Origin: an uncultured Clostridia bacterium
GTDB taxonomy: Bacteria; Bacillota_A; Clostridia; Christensenellales; Aristaeellaceae
Assembly: GCA_945871545.1 (NCBI GenBank)
Contig: CAMBWJ010000005.1
Span: 1 to 19,274, forward strand
Direction of reading: 5' to 3'
Length of the DNA: 19,274 nt
Shown here: positions 1 to 7,566 of the stretch, one piece after another
Position numbering within the stretch: position 1 is the first letter of the stretch
Layout: the number at the start of each line of letters is the position of its first letter
The notes under the pieces: model-generated
Told to the model about the DNA's origin: nothing
The model's database searches: none
What the model saw: only the letters and a program-made list of their open reading frames with translations
Position numbers and translations under genes: made by a program

Positions 1-1625
1 TTCTCAAAGGGATAGTGCCACTGCGCGAAGGGCATGGAGCCGGAATCGTACCAGCAGTCGATGACCTCGGGCGTGCGGTGCATCTCCTTTCCGCACTTCG
101 GGCAGGTGATGGTCACCGCGTCGATGTAGGGGCGGTGCAGCTCGATGTTGGGGTCGACGTTGTCGCCCAGCTCGATCAGCTCCTGACGGGAGCCGATGAC
201 GTGCTGGTGGCCGCACTCGCAGACCCACACCGGCAGGGGCGTGCCCCAGTAGCGCTCGCGGGAGAGCGCCCAGTCGATGACGTTGTCCAGGAAGTTGCCG
301 AAGCGGCCGTCCTTGATGTTCTCGGGCATCCAGTTGATGGTCTGGTTGTTGGCCATCAGCTCGTCGTGCACGGCGGTCATCTTGATGAACCAGCCGCCGC
401 GTGCGTAGTAGATCAGCGGGGTGTCGCAGCGCCAGCAGAAGGGATAGTCATGCTCGAATACCGGCGCGGAGACCAGCTTGCCTTCGCGCTCCAGCTGCTC
501 CAGGATGATGGGATCGGCCTTCTTGACGAAGGTGCCCGCCCAGGGGGTCTCCTTGCTCATCTCGCCGCGGGGCGTGACCAGCTGGAGCATGGGGATGTCG
601 TTGTCGCGGCCGACGCGCGCGTCGTCCTCACCGAAGGCGGGGGCGATGTGCACGATGCCGGTACCGTCGGACATGGTGACGTAGCCGTCGGCGATGACCT
701 GCCAGGCGTTGCCCGCGTTGGGCACGTTGCCCAGCGCCGCCACCTGGAAGTCGAACAGCGGCTCATATTTGATTCCCACCAGCTCGCGGCCGGGGAAGGT
801 GGTCTTGTTGGCGACCTCAACGCCCTCGCCCAGAACCTTCTCGATCAGCGCGTCGCCCATGATGACGGTGCGGCCCTCGTAGTCGAATTTGGCGTAGGTC
901 TCGTCGGGGTTGACGCACAGCGCCACGTTGCTGGGCAGGGTCCAGGGCGTGGTGGTCCATGCGTAGATGTAGGTGTTCTCCTGATCCTTCACCTTGAAGC
1001 GCACCACGGCGGAGCGTTCCTTCACCAGCTTGTAGCCCTGGGAGACCTCGTGGCTGGAGAGGGCGGTGCCGCAGCGGGGGCAGTAGGGAACGATCTTGTG
1101 GCCCTTGTACAGCAGGCCCTTCTTGCTGATCTCCTTCAGGCTCCACCACTCGGATTCGATGTAGTTGTCCTCGTAGGTGACGTAGGGGTTCTCCATGTCA
1201 CACCAGAAGCCAACGCGGTCGGACATCTCCTCCCACATGCCCTTGTACTTCCACACGGATTCCTTGCACTTCCTGATGAAGGGCTCCAGGCCGTACTGCT
1301 CGATCTGCTCCTTGCCGTCCAGACCCAGCTGCTTTTCAACCTCCAGCTCGACGGGCAGGCCGTGGGTGTCCCAGCCGGCCTTGCGCAGCACGTTCTTGCC
1401 CTTCATGGTCTGATAGCGCGGGATCAGATCCTTGATGGCGCGGGTCTCGATGTGGCCGATGTGGGGCTTGCCGTTGGCCGTCGGCGGGCCGTCAAAGAAG
1501 GTGAAGGTGTCCTGACCCTTGCGCAGGTCGACGCTCTTTTTGAAGATCTCGTTTTCTTTCCAGAACTTCAGAACCTCCTTCTCGCGGGCAAGGAAGTCCA
1601 TCGAGGTGGAAACTTTCTCAAACAT
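1..1625 (-). CDS. ileS: Isoleucyl-tRNA synthetase, type 2 (5' part; gene continues past left edge)
   Basis: Class I aminoacyl-tRNA synthetase that charges tRNA-Ile with isoleucine in the cytoplasm. The first 541 codons are present. The signature PPTANGKPHIGH places the HIGH motif at residues 55-58. It is followed by GWDTHGLPVE and by CP1 editing-domain motifs (TTPWTLPSN, GTGIVHIAPAFGEDD). CxxC pairs (CPRCG near the middle, CPKCG near the edge) and WALSRERYWGTPLPVW are also visible. The KMSKS loop and anticodon-binding region lie outside the window. From memory, the motif wording fits the eukaryote-like type-2 IleRS common in Clostridia rather than the E. coli type. The ATG at 1625 has GGAGGAG six bases upstream. 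The gene is controlled by the T-box leader directly upstream. The family assignment is firm; the type-2 assignment is an inference from motif wording. Confidence 0.96.
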   Translation of the reverse strand, partial: MFEKVSTSMDFLAREKEVLKFWKENEIFKKSVDLRKGQDTFTFFDGPPTANGKPHIGHIETRAIKDLIPRYQTMKGKNVLRKAGWDTHGLPVELEVEKQLGLDGKEQIEQYGLEPFIRKCKESVWKYKGMWEEMSDRVGFWCDMENPYVTYEDNYIESEWWSLKEISKKGLLYKGHKIVPYCPRCGTALSSHEVSQGYKLVKERSAVVRFKVKDQENTYIYAWTTTPWTLPSNVALCVNPDETYAKFDYEGRTVIMGDALIEKVLGEGVEVANKTTFPGRELVGIKYEPLFDFQVAALGNVPNAGNAWQVIADGYVTMSDGTGIVHIAPAFGEDDARVGRDNDIPMLQLVTPRGEMSKETPWAGTFVKKADPIILEQLEREGKLVSAPVFEHDYPFCWRCDTPLIYYARGGWFIKMTAVHDELMANNQTINWMPENIKDGRFGNFLDNVIDWALSRERYWGTPLPVWVCECGHQHVIGSRQELIELGDNVDPNIELHRPYIDAVTITCPKCGKEMHRTPEVIDCWYDSGSMPFAQWHYPFE

Positions 1626-1638
1626 GCTGCACTCCTCC

Positions 1639-1676
1639 AAAATAAAATTCGCCCTCATCCCTTTGGGACGAAGGCG
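1639..1676 (-). terminator. T-box intrinsic terminator (attenuator) of ileS
   Basis: Read on the minus strand, a G+C-rich stem (CGCCTTCGTCCC, AAAG loop, GGGATGAGGGCG, allowing G-U pairs) is followed by AATTTTATTTT. The 5' arm begins just after the conserved T-box sequence. This is the arrangement expected when uncharged tRNA binding favours the antiterminator instead. The run of T ends just before the ileS ribosome-binding site. Confidence 0.9.
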
Positions 1677-1889
1677 CTTCGCGGTACCACCCAAATTGGC
1701 GCGGGGAAACCGCACCCACTTGATTTGTTGCTGTAACGGGCGCTCCCGGCGAAGCCTACTGACCGATCGGCGTTCGGTTCGCTGCTCCGAGGCGATTCCC
1801 TGTGGATGCTCCCGTCCGGACTTGCACCAGTCTCCGGCTCGCTGCGCGAAAGCGCGTCCCAGGCGTTCCTCATCAAGGCATAGATAATT
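1640..1889 (-). promoter_or_regulatory. T-box riboswitch, isoleucine-specific, upstream of ileS
   Basis: The leader contains the T-box core GGGTGGTACCGCG (complement of 1680-1692), which pairs with the tRNA acceptor end. It also has typical Stem I/III sequences: GGTGCAAGTCCGG, CTCGGAGCAGCGAACCG and CGTTACAGC. Aligned by eye with other Ile T-boxes, the specifier triplet is ATC (complement of 1794-1796) in GGGAATCGCCTC, matching isoleucine. Uncharged tRNA-Ile should stabilise the antiterminator and switch ileS on. The start of the leader is inferred from the promoter at 1898-1926. The T-box call is firm; the exact specifier position is slightly less certain because another ATC lies nearby in GCATCCAC. 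Confidence 0.93.
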
Positions 1890-1897
1890 ACCATAGT

Positions 1898-1926
1898 ATT
1901 ATAGCCGTTTTGGGAGAGCTTGTAAA
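1898..1926 (-). promoter_or_regulatory. Sigma-A-type promoter for T-box/ileS
   Basis: On the minus strand, TTTACA (1921-1926) and TATAAT (1898-1903) are separated by exactly 17 bases. Transcription should start near 1890, which matches the beginning of the T-box structure. Confidence 0.85.
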
Positions 1927-2028
1927 GCCCTCCCCGGGATTTTTAACGGGACAAATTCCCCTTCCGCCCGGAAAAACAAAGATGCCGGGCGCGGATGCGT
2001 CCGACAGGCTCGGTTCCGTATGGATGAA

Positions 2029-2517
2029 TCAGCGGCGGCGCAGCAGTGAGGACAGCCTGCGGCGCGCACCCTGCTGGGCGCGCTCGGCCTCCTTCAGCGC
2101 GCGGGCGTACTTGGCATTCTCCGGCTGCTGGTGGGCGGCGACGGAAAGATAGATCAGCGCCTTCTTCACGTCGCTGGTCTTCATCAGCACCGCGCCGAAG
2201 AGGTAGTTCCACTCCGCGCAGCGGGTGGCGATGTCCATCAGCATGCGCCGGGCCAGGGGATACTGACCGCCGTCGATCAGCTCCTCGATGCGCCTGAGCG
2301 CACGCTCCTCCGACTCTGCGTCGGCGAGCTGCTGCGGCTCCTTCAGGCAGGCGCGGTAGGCGGCGTTGATCTCCGCCATCTTCTCGTTGGCCCAGTCGCG
2401 CTCCGGCCCCTCCATGAAGCGATCCGGGTGCCAGCGCCGCGCCAGCGCGCGATACGCCGCGCGGATCTCCGCCTTGGTTGCCGTCGGCGGTACATTGAGC
2501 ACGGAATATGCGTTCAC
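2029..2517 (-). CDS. J-domain (DnaJ-like) protein with TPR-like C-terminal region
   Basis: A 162-residue probable co-chaperone that would stimulate the ATPase of an Hsp70 (DnaK). Residues 3-60 form a J domain, with YSVLNVPPTATKAEIRAAYR and the essential HPD at residues 30-32. The Gly/Phe and zinc-finger regions of true DnaJ are absent, so it is not DnaJ itself. The rest is helical and TPR-like (GQYPLARRMLMDIA, then ALIYLSVAAHQQPENAKYA) and ends in a basic RRRLSSLLRRR tail. The start is a GTG. A GTG three codons further upstream (2526) overlaps the Shine-Dalgarno GAGGTGA, so the GTG at 2517, properly spaced from it, is preferred. It is monocistronic with its own consensus promoter. The client is unknown. 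Confidence 0.85.
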   Translation of the reverse strand: MNAYSVLNVPPTATKAEIRAAYRALARRWHPDRFMEGPERDWANEKMAEINAAYRACLKEPQQLADAESEERALRRIEELIDGGQYPLARRMLMDIATRCAEWNYLFGAVLMKTSDVKKALIYLSVAAHQQPENAKYARALKEAERAQQGARRRLSSLLRRR

Positions 2518-2566
2518 AGAATTCACCTCAGCAATAAGCTATTCGTGCACTCGGGATTCAATACTG

Positions 2567-2595
2567 ATTATAGAGAAAAAACCGCACACTGTCAA
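2567..2595 (-). promoter_or_regulatory. Consensus sigma-A promoter for the J-domain gene
   Basis: On the minus strand, a perfect TTGACA (2590-2595), a 17-base spacer and a perfect TATAAT (2567-2572) lie about 50 bases upstream of the GTG start. This is the closest match to consensus in the window and suggests strong constitutive expression. Confidence 0.88.
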
Positions 2596-2691
2596 GTTTT
2601 GAACCTTTCGGGCCTCTGTTTTCTGAAAATATTTCAATTTCATTGCGCAGATGTACGAAAAATACGAAACAGTGAACATTCCCGCCATTCC

Positions 2692-2720
2692 TTTACTTGC
2701 CACGGATTCTGGCGTAAAAT
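2692..2720 (+). promoter_or_regulatory. Probable promoter for the 2771-3304 membrane protein
   Basis: TTTACT (2692-2697), a 17-base spacer and TAAAAT (2715-2720), about 50 bases upstream of the predicted start. The -10 has one mismatch and the -35 is weaker. The rest of the 2596-2770 interval is A+T-rich, with no other feature seen. Confidence 0.6.
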
Positions 2721-2770
2721 GGATTTACTATTGTGGTAATTTGTCACTACCCGTCGAATCATAGAAGGAT

Positions 2771-3304
2771 GTGCTGAACTTGCAGAAGCGGGAACCGGTG
2801 CGCAGGCGCTCAAAGCGCCGCCGGATGAGCTACAATGCCCGTACGCGGCTGTGGCTTGTTTTGTGCTACCCGGTCGGCCTGACCCGCATGTGGCGCAGCC
2901 GCTGCAATTGGAAGCTCAGCACAAAGTACCTCATCTCCAGCATCGCGCTGGTGGTGCTGGCGGCGGTGCTCCTTGCGCCCGCGCCGCAGAACGTGCACAG
3001 GGGCAGCATCGAGCTCTACGGCGAGGATCCGGAGGTCGAGGTCTACGGCCCGGTGCTCCCGCAGAATTACGTGATGACCGCCTCGGGTGCCGCGGGCCAG
3101 TCCGTCATCATCCGCAACGAGGACATCGTGGACGACACCTTCTACGTCTACGCAAGCAAGAGCGGCAAGGGCTATCATCTCAAATCCTGCGAGTACTACT
3201 ATGACGGTTCGCAGAAGCTGACGGTGTACGAGGCCTACTACATGGGATACAGGGCGTGCAGCAGCTGCAATCCCCCGATCTACACCGGCGGCGTGAGTCA
3301 GTAA
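2771..3304 (+). CDS. Single-span membrane protein with C-terminal His/Cys motif
   Basis: A 177-residue protein of unknown function. A very basic N-terminal tail (about 20 Arg/Lys in residues 1-50) precedes one hydrophobic segment at about 53-70, so the C-terminus should face outside. The C-terminal part has YVYASKSGKGYHLKSC (125-140) followed by AYYMGYRACSSCNPP. This matches a recurrent Bacillota tail motif of the form 'tGkkYHxxxC...eA...Gy.pCxxC.P', giving a candidate His136/Cys140/Cys163/Cys166 metal site or disulfide set. The start is uncertain. GTG 2771 lies directly on the AGAAGGAT ribosome-binding site, TTG 2780 has better spacing, and ATG 2825 would shorten the basic tail. It is followed by a strong terminator, so it is probably transcribed alone. 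Confidence 0.72.
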   Translation: MLNLQKREPVRRRSKRRRMSYNARTRLWLVLCYPVGLTRMWRSRCNWKLSTKYLISSIALVVLAAVLLAPAPQNVHRGSIELYGEDPEVEVYGPVLPQNYVMTASGAAGQSVIIRNEDIVDDTFYVYASKSGKGYHLKSCEYYYDGSQKLTVYEAYYMGYRACSSCNPPIYTGGVSQ

Positions 3305-3318
3305 ATTGATTTCGATCG

Positions 3319-3355
3319 AATCCCCTTCGCAGACAGGAGCGAGGGGGATTTTTTT
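3319..3355 (+). terminator. Rho-independent terminator after the membrane protein gene
   Basis: A 12-bp stem (AATCCCCTTCGC / GCGAGGGGGATT, one T-G pair) with an 8-base loop, running into seven T. It begins 15 bases after the stop codon. Confidence 0.93.
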
Positions 3356-3410
3356 GCCCGCGCCTCTCCCCTTCCCCGCATAATCCCCTGCGAAATCGCC
3401 CGTCCCGGCG

Positions 3411-3480
3411 TATAATTCGGCGCGCAAAGCGCGGCTTTCGGACGGAATCTGTTTCCCCCCGGCTCCCCTTCTGCTACAAT
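3411..3480 (+). promoter_or_regulatory. Possible promoter region of the SPFH gene
   Basis: Two -10-like boxes are present: TATAAT at 3411-3416, and an extended-type TGCTACAAT with TACAAT at 3475-3480. Neither has a good -35 at 17 bases (the best for the second is TTTCCC at 3452-3457). A small inverted repeat (CGCGC AAA GCGCG) lies between them. Assignment is tentative. Confidence 0.4.
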
Positions 3481-3563
3481 ACAGGCACACCGGGCGATGC
3501 AAGCGCATCTCCGGCGGGAACAAAGGAACAAACGACCGATCCTGAGGGAAGGGAGTGGGAAAC

Positions 3564-4478
3564 ATGAAGAAGATTACGAAGTTTGTAGTTCTGGGAATTG
3601 TGGCGCTGCTGGTGGTGATTCTGGCGGCGGACAGCTTTGCGACGGTACCGGTGGGCTCCACGGGCATCCTGCTCACCTTCGGCAAGGTGGAGGACGGCAA
3701 GGCGCTCTCCGAGGGCCTGCACATCAAGCTCCCGCTGGTGCAGCGCATCGTATCCATGGACAACCGGGTCAAGAAGCTGGAGTTGAACACCGAGGCCTTT
3801 TCCAAGGACATTCAGACGGTGTCGGCCACGCTGGCGGTGAACTACCGCCTGCAGGCGGAGAAGTCCTTCGCCATCTACAAGACCCACGGCACCCAGTACG
3901 AGCAGAACATCATCGTGCCGGCGGCCCACGAGGTGCTCAAGTCGGTGTGCGCCCAGTACACCGCCGAGGAGCTGATCTCCAAGCGCGCCGAGTCCTCCGA
4001 CATGATGCGCGACGAGCTGGACGCGAAGCTCAGCGGCATGGGCATCACCGTGACCGACTTCAACATCATCGACTTCGACTTCTCCGACGAGTTCATCAAC
4101 GCGGTGGAGGCCAAGCAGGTGGCCGAGCAGGTCAAGAAGAAGGCCGCCACGGAGAATGAGACGGCCATCGCCCAGGCCGAGCGCGAGAAGCAGGTCTCCA
4201 TCAAGCAGTCCGAGGCCGAGGCGGAGCGCGTGCGCATCGAGGCCGAGGCCCAGGCGCAGAGCACGCTGATCGCGGCTCAGGCCCAGGCGGATGCGGCGAA
4301 GCTGGCCGCCGACGCGGAGGCCTACCGCATGCAGAACGAGGGCAAGTACGTCACCAGCTCGCTGATCGACAAGATCCTCGCCGAGAACTGGGACGGCAAG
4401 CTGCCCAATGTGGTCGGCGGCGACATGAAGGGCATCCTGAACGTGGATTCCCTGCTGGATGAAGGCGAAACTGAATAA
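3564..4478 (+). CDS. SPFH/band 7 (prohibitin/HflC-like) membrane protein
   Basis: A 304-residue membrane-anchored scaffold-type protein of the stomatin/prohibitin/flotillin/HflK-C superfamily. Residues 5-23 form the N-terminal membrane segment. The SPFH domain follows (VPVGSTGILLTFGKV, SEGLHIKLPLVQ, then VNYRLQ and the GITVTDFNIIDFDFSDEF strand region). A long Glu/Ala/Gln-rich coiled coil spans about residues 190-260, with a C-terminal tail after it. Such proteins oligomerise on the membrane and often modulate proteases or membrane domains. No NfeD-like or FtsH partner is adjacent, so its partner cannot be inferred from context. ATG 3564 follows AAGGGAG by eight bases and is preferred to the GTG at 3555 that lies inside that site. 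Confidence 0.9.
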   Translation: MKKITKFVVLGIVALLVVILAADSFATVPVGSTGILLTFGKVEDGKALSEGLHIKLPLVQRIVSMDNRVKKLELNTEAFSKDIQTVSATLAVNYRLQAEKSFAIYKTHGTQYEQNIIVPAAHEVLKSVCAQYTAEELISKRAESSDMMRDELDAKLSGMGITVTDFNIIDFDFSDEFINAVEAKQVAEQVKKKAATENETAIAQAEREKQVSIKQSEAEAERVRIEAEAQAQSTLIAAQAQADAAKLAADAEAYRMQNEGKYVTSSLIDKILAENWDGKLPNVVGGDMKGILNVDSLLDEGETE

Positions 4479-4490
4479 AGGACACAAAAG

Positions 4491-4518
4491 TGCGGCAGAG
4501 CTTGAATGCTCTGCCGCA
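4491..4518. terminator. Bidirectional terminator hairpin between SPFH and ABC-F genes
   Basis: A perfect 11-bp stem (TGCGGCAGAGC / GCTCTGCCGCA) with a 6-base loop lies between the converging genes. T-rich sequence follows on both strands: ATCATGTTTT on plus, CTTTTGTG on minus. Neither run is ideal, so efficiency is uncertain. Confidence 0.75.
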
Positions 4519-4566
4519 ATCATGTTTTGGAAGGGGCGGAAACTGGCTTGCACTCCCCCGCCCACA

Positions 4567-6492
4567 TTATTCCAGCTCCGCGACCGCCTCGCTCAGCTCC
4601 TCCCAGATTTCGTAGAGCTCGTCCAGTCGCTGCTGCGCCGCGCGGTGATCCTTCGCCACCTGCTGGGCGAGGTTCGCGTCCTTGTACGTCTCCGGGTCGC
4701 CCATCTGCGCCTCCAGATTGGCGATCTCCTCCTCGGTGCGGGCAACGTCCTCCTCGGCATTCTTCATCTTCAGGCGCAGCGCCTTCTCACTCTCCTTGGC
4801 AAGGCGCGCCTTGCGCTTCTCCTTGTCGATCTGGGTTCTGGTCTTGCCGCCGTAGGCTTCCTCCTCGATCCCGGCCTCCTCCAGGCGCTTCTTTTCAAGG
4901 TAATCGTCGTAATTGCCGATGTACTCCTTCGCGCCCTCGGGGGTCATCTCCACCACGCGGTTGGCCACGCGGTTGATGAAGTAGCGGTCGTGGCTGACGG
5001 TGAGGATCGTGCCGTCGAAGTCCTCCAGCGCGCCCTCCAGCACCTCGCGGCTGTCCATGTCCAGGTGGTTGGTGGGCTCGTCCATCAGCAGGAAGTTGTC
5101 GTGGCGCAGCATCAGCTTCGCCAGCGAAACCCGGCCCTTCTCGCCGCCCGACAGCGTGCGGATGGGCTGGAACACGTCGTCGCCGGTGAGCAGGAACAGC
5201 GCGAGCACACCGCGCACCCGGTCGATCTCCAGCCGGGGGAAGTCATCCCAGATTTCGTTCAGGATGTCCTTGTCGGGGTGCAGCTTGGTCTGGTGCTGCT
5301 CGTAGTAGCCCAGATCGACATTCGAGCCGTAGACCACCGTGCCATTGTCGGGGGGAAGCTGGCGGGCGATGATGTTCAGCAGTGTGGACTTGCCCACGCC
5401 GTTGGGGCCGATGATGGCCACGCGGTCGCCCGCGCGCAGGTGCAGGTTGAAGTTCTCGAACAGCGTGCGGCCCTCGAAGCCCTTGCGCAGATCCTTCACC
5501 ATCAGCACGTCGTCGCCGGTGCGGCGGCGCGCCTCGAAGCTGAAGCGCACCTTCTGCTCGCTCTGGGGCTTTTCCAGGCGCTCCATCTTTTCCAGACGCT
5601 TCTCCCGGCTCTCCGCCGCCTTGATGGACTTCTCCCGGTTGTACATGCGGTAGCGCTGGATGATGGCCTCCTGCCGGGCGATCTCCGCCTGCTGCAGCTT
5701 GTACTCCTTCATCTGGCGCTCCAGATCGGCGCGGCGCTTTACGGAGAACTGGTCGTAGTTGCCCTCGTACTGGGTGAGCCTGCGCAGCGAAATCTCCGCC
5801 ATGCAGTCGCACACGGCGTTGAGGAAGTAGCGGTCGTGGCTGATCACCAGCACCGTGCCCTTATACTTCTTCAGCGTCTCCTCCAGCCACTGCGTCGCCT
5901 GAAGATCCAGATGGTTCGTCGGCTCGTCCAGCAGCAGCAGGTCCGGCTGGGTCAGCAGCAGCCGTGCAAGGCACAGGCGGGTCTTTTCGCCGCCGGAGAG
6001 CACCCGCGCGGGCTGATCCTCGCGGCCCTTGGCAAAGCCCAGACCTGCCAGCACGCCCTGAATGCGGCTGGGCCACTCGTAGCCGCCGGAGGCCTCGAAG
6101 CGGTCCAGCAGGTTGGAATAGCTGCGGCTCAGGCGGGCGTATTCCTCCGCGTCCTCGTGCTTCTCGGCCATCTCGGCCTCCAGCGCGCGCAGGCGTTGCT
6201 CCATCTCCTTCAGGGGATCAAACACGCGCTCCAGCTCCTGCTGCACAGTGAGGTCGCTCTGGATGTCGGCCTCCTGCGTGAGCAGCCCCACCCGCGCACC
6301 CTTGACGATGGAGATGCTGCCCTCGTCCGGCTCCATCGCGCCGGAGATCAGCCGAAACAGCGTGGACTTGCCCGTGCCGTTCGCGCCAACCAGCCCCATG
6401 CGGCTGCCCGCCTGGAGCGTGAGGTTGACGTCCTTCAGCACGGTGTTCATCGCGAAGGACTTGGTGACGTTTTGTACGGTCAAAAGTATCAT
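4567..6492 (-). CDS. ABC-F family ATPase (duplicated ABC protein, Uup/YdiF-like)
   Basis: A 641-residue soluble protein with two fused ABC ATPase domains and no membrane segments, the hallmark of the ABC-F translation-factor family that acts at the ribosomal E site. The first domain has Walker A GANGTGKST (36-44), signature LSGGEKTR and Walker B LLLLDEPTNHLD. The second has GPNGVGKST, LSGGEKGR and FLLMDEPTNHLD. Between them lies the charged helical interdomain linker (MKEYKLQQAEIARQEAIIQR region). A C-terminal coiled coil (about residues 560-641) resembles the Uup CTD. The ATG at 6492 has GGAG eight bases upstream. It lies 21 bases after the methyltransferase gene, in one operon. Length and CTD favour a housekeeping member, but an antibiotic-protection role cannot be excluded from sequence. 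Confidence 0.93.
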   Translation of the reverse strand: MILLTVQNVTKSFAMNTVLKDVNLTLQAGSRMGLVGANGTGKSTLFRLISGAMEPDEGSISIVKGARVGLLTQEADIQSDLTVQQELERVFDPLKEMEQRLRALEAEMAEKHEDAEEYARLSRSYSNLLDRFEASGGYEWPSRIQGVLAGLGFAKGREDQPARVLSGGEKTRLCLARLLLTQPDLLLLDEPTNHLDLQATQWLEETLKKYKGTVLVISHDRYFLNAVCDCMAEISLRRLTQYEGNYDQFSVKRRADLERQMKEYKLQQAEIARQEAIIQRYRMYNREKSIKAAESREKRLEKMERLEKPQSEQKVRFSFEARRRTGDDVLMVKDLRKGFEGRTLFENFNLHLRAGDRVAIIGPNGVGKSTLLNIIARQLPPDNGTVVYGSNVDLGYYEQHQTKLHPDKDILNEIWDDFPRLEIDRVRGVLALFLLTGDDVFQPIRTLSGGEKGRVSLAKLMLRHDNFLLMDEPTNHLDMDSREVLEGALEDFDGTILTVSHDRYFINRVANRVVEMTPEGAKEYIGNYDDYLEKKRLEEAGIEEEAYGGKTRTQIDKEKRKARLAKESEKALRLKMKNAEEDVARTEEEIANLEAQMGDPETYKDANLAQQVAKDHRAAQQRLDELYEIWEELSEAVAELE

Positions 6493-6513
6493 GTCGTTAA
6501 CTCCGATGGAGAA

Positions 6514-7374
6514 TTATTCCGCCCACCAGCGGCCGCTTGCGCCGCAGGGGAGCACGCCGCCGCAGGTCACGGGCAGCACGATCTCGTCCGCCGCGACCCG
6601 TCCGCCGTGGGTGCGGCCCACGGTCATGGTCAGCATGTTGTTCAGCACCGCGGGCTGCAGGCCGGTGGTGTAGCTGTTGATGAGCATGAACAGCGCGTCG
6701 TCGGCAAGCACCTTCTCGCAGGCGCTCACCAGACCGAACAGCTCGTTTTCCAGCTTCCACACCTCGCCGCCCGGGCCGCGTCCGTAGCTGGGGGGATCCA
6801 TCAGGATGCCCTCGTAGCGGTTGCCCCGGCGCTCCTCGCGCTGCACGAACTTCAGCGCGTCGTCGATGATCCAGCGCACGCTGGTCTCGTCGATGCCGGA
6901 GAGCTTGCGGTTCTCGCCCGCCCACTGCACCATGCCCTTGGCGGCGTCCACGTGGGTGACCTTCGCGCCCGCCGCCGCGCAGGCGCAGGTCGCGCCGCCG
7001 GTGTAGCCGAAGAGGTTCAGCACGCGGATCGGGCGGCCCGCCTTGCGTATCAGGCCCGCCATCCAGTCCCAGTTCACCGCCTGCTCCGGGAACAGGCCGG
7101 TGTGCTTGAATCCGGTGGGGCGCACGTAGAATTCCAGCTCGCCGTACTTCACGCTCCAGCGCTCCGGCAGCCTTTTGAAGAATTCCCACTCGCCGCCGCC
7201 CCTGGTGGATCGGTGGTAGTGGGCGTCCGCCTTCGTCCACAGACCGGGCTTCTGCTTCGGCCAGATCGCCTGGGGATCGGGACGGCGCAGGATGATGTCC
7301 TTCCAGCGCTCCAGCTTTTCGCCGTCGCCGGTATCGATGACCTCGTAATCCTTCCATTCGGAGGCAATATACAT
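6514..7374 (-). CDS. Class I SAM-dependent methyltransferase (RlmI/K-like catalytic domain, no PUA)
   Basis: A 286-residue probable RNA methyltransferase. An N-terminal domain (WKDYEVIDTGDGEKLERW, RRPDPQAIW) precedes the Rossmann fold. SAM-binding motif I is LNLFGYTGG (119-127), HVDAAKG carries the acidic ribose-binding position, and the catalytic DPPSYG lies at 193-198. DPPSYG with LFGYTGG is typical of the group containing rRNA m5C methyltransferases such as RlmI, but the PUA domain of RlmI is missing, so the substrate is unassigned. The start was moved to ATG 7374, because the GTG 12 bases upstream overlaps the AAAGG ribosome-binding site. It is first in an operon with the ABC-F gene and has a strong promoter. 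Confidence 0.87.
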   Translation of the reverse strand: MYIASEWKDYEVIDTGDGEKLERWKDIILRRPDPQAIWPKQKPGLWTKADAHYHRSTRGGGEWEFFKRLPERWSVKYGELEFYVRPTGFKHTGLFPEQAVNWDWMAGLIRKAGRPIRVLNLFGYTGGATCACAAAGAKVTHVDAAKGMVQWAGENRKLSGIDETSVRWIIDDALKFVQREERRGNRYEGILMDPPSYGRGPGGEVWKLENELFGLVSACEKVLADDALFMLINSYTTGLQPAVLNNMLTMTVGRTHGGRVAADEIVLPVTCGGVLPCGASGRWWAE

Positions 7375-7399
7375 AGATACACACACCTTTCTAGTTTAT

Positions 7400-7428
7400 A
7401 GTATACCGCCTTTTTTCACTTGAATCAA
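7400..7428 (-). promoter_or_regulatory. Sigma-A promoter for the methyltransferase/ABC-F operon
   Basis: On the minus strand, TTGATT (7423-7428), a 17-base spacer and TATACT (7400-7405). The -10 ends 26 bases upstream of the methyltransferase ATG, so the 5' UTR should be short. Confidence 0.85.
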
Positions 7429-7444
7429 CGGATTTCATATAAAA

Positions 7445-7489
7445 TACGGCGAATCCCCGCACGTTGTAAAAACGCACGGGGGATTCGCC
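7445..7489 (-). terminator. Terminator of the hydrolase/GNAT operon
   Basis: A perfect 11-bp stem (GGCGAATCCCC 7448-7458 / GGGGATTCGCC 7479-7489). A possible inner 4-bp stem (CGTT/AACG) lies within the 20-base loop. On the minus strand it is followed by GTATTTTATAT. It lies 77 bases past the GNAT stop and upstream of the next operon's promoter, where a terminator would be expected. The 7490-7566 stretch shows nothing else recognisable. Confidence 0.7.
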
Positions 7490-7566
7490 AGTACAGGTTC
7501 TGCTCTGCACAGCCTGCCTTCGATATGGCCCACCCTTGAAGAAGCTGCGGACGATTTTGCGATCCG

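Noticed and set aside
15..1736. A 573-codon plus-strand open frame opposite ileS
   Set aside because: It lies antisense to an unmistakable IleRS and the T-box, its translation is Val/Leu/Ala/Gly/Asp/His-rich without motifs, and it is a typical GC-rich mirror frame.
1965..2000. Inverted repeat CGCCCGG/CCGGGCG considered as terminator of the J-domain gene
   Set aside because: The stem is only 7 bp with a 13-base loop, and no T run follows on the minus strand.
4459..7401. A 980-codon plus-strand open frame opposite the ABC-F and methyltransferase genes
   Set aside because: It is antisense to two genes with complete catalytic motifs, has low-complexity His/Leu/Ala/Gln composition, and overlaps the terminator hairpin and stop region of the SPFH gene.
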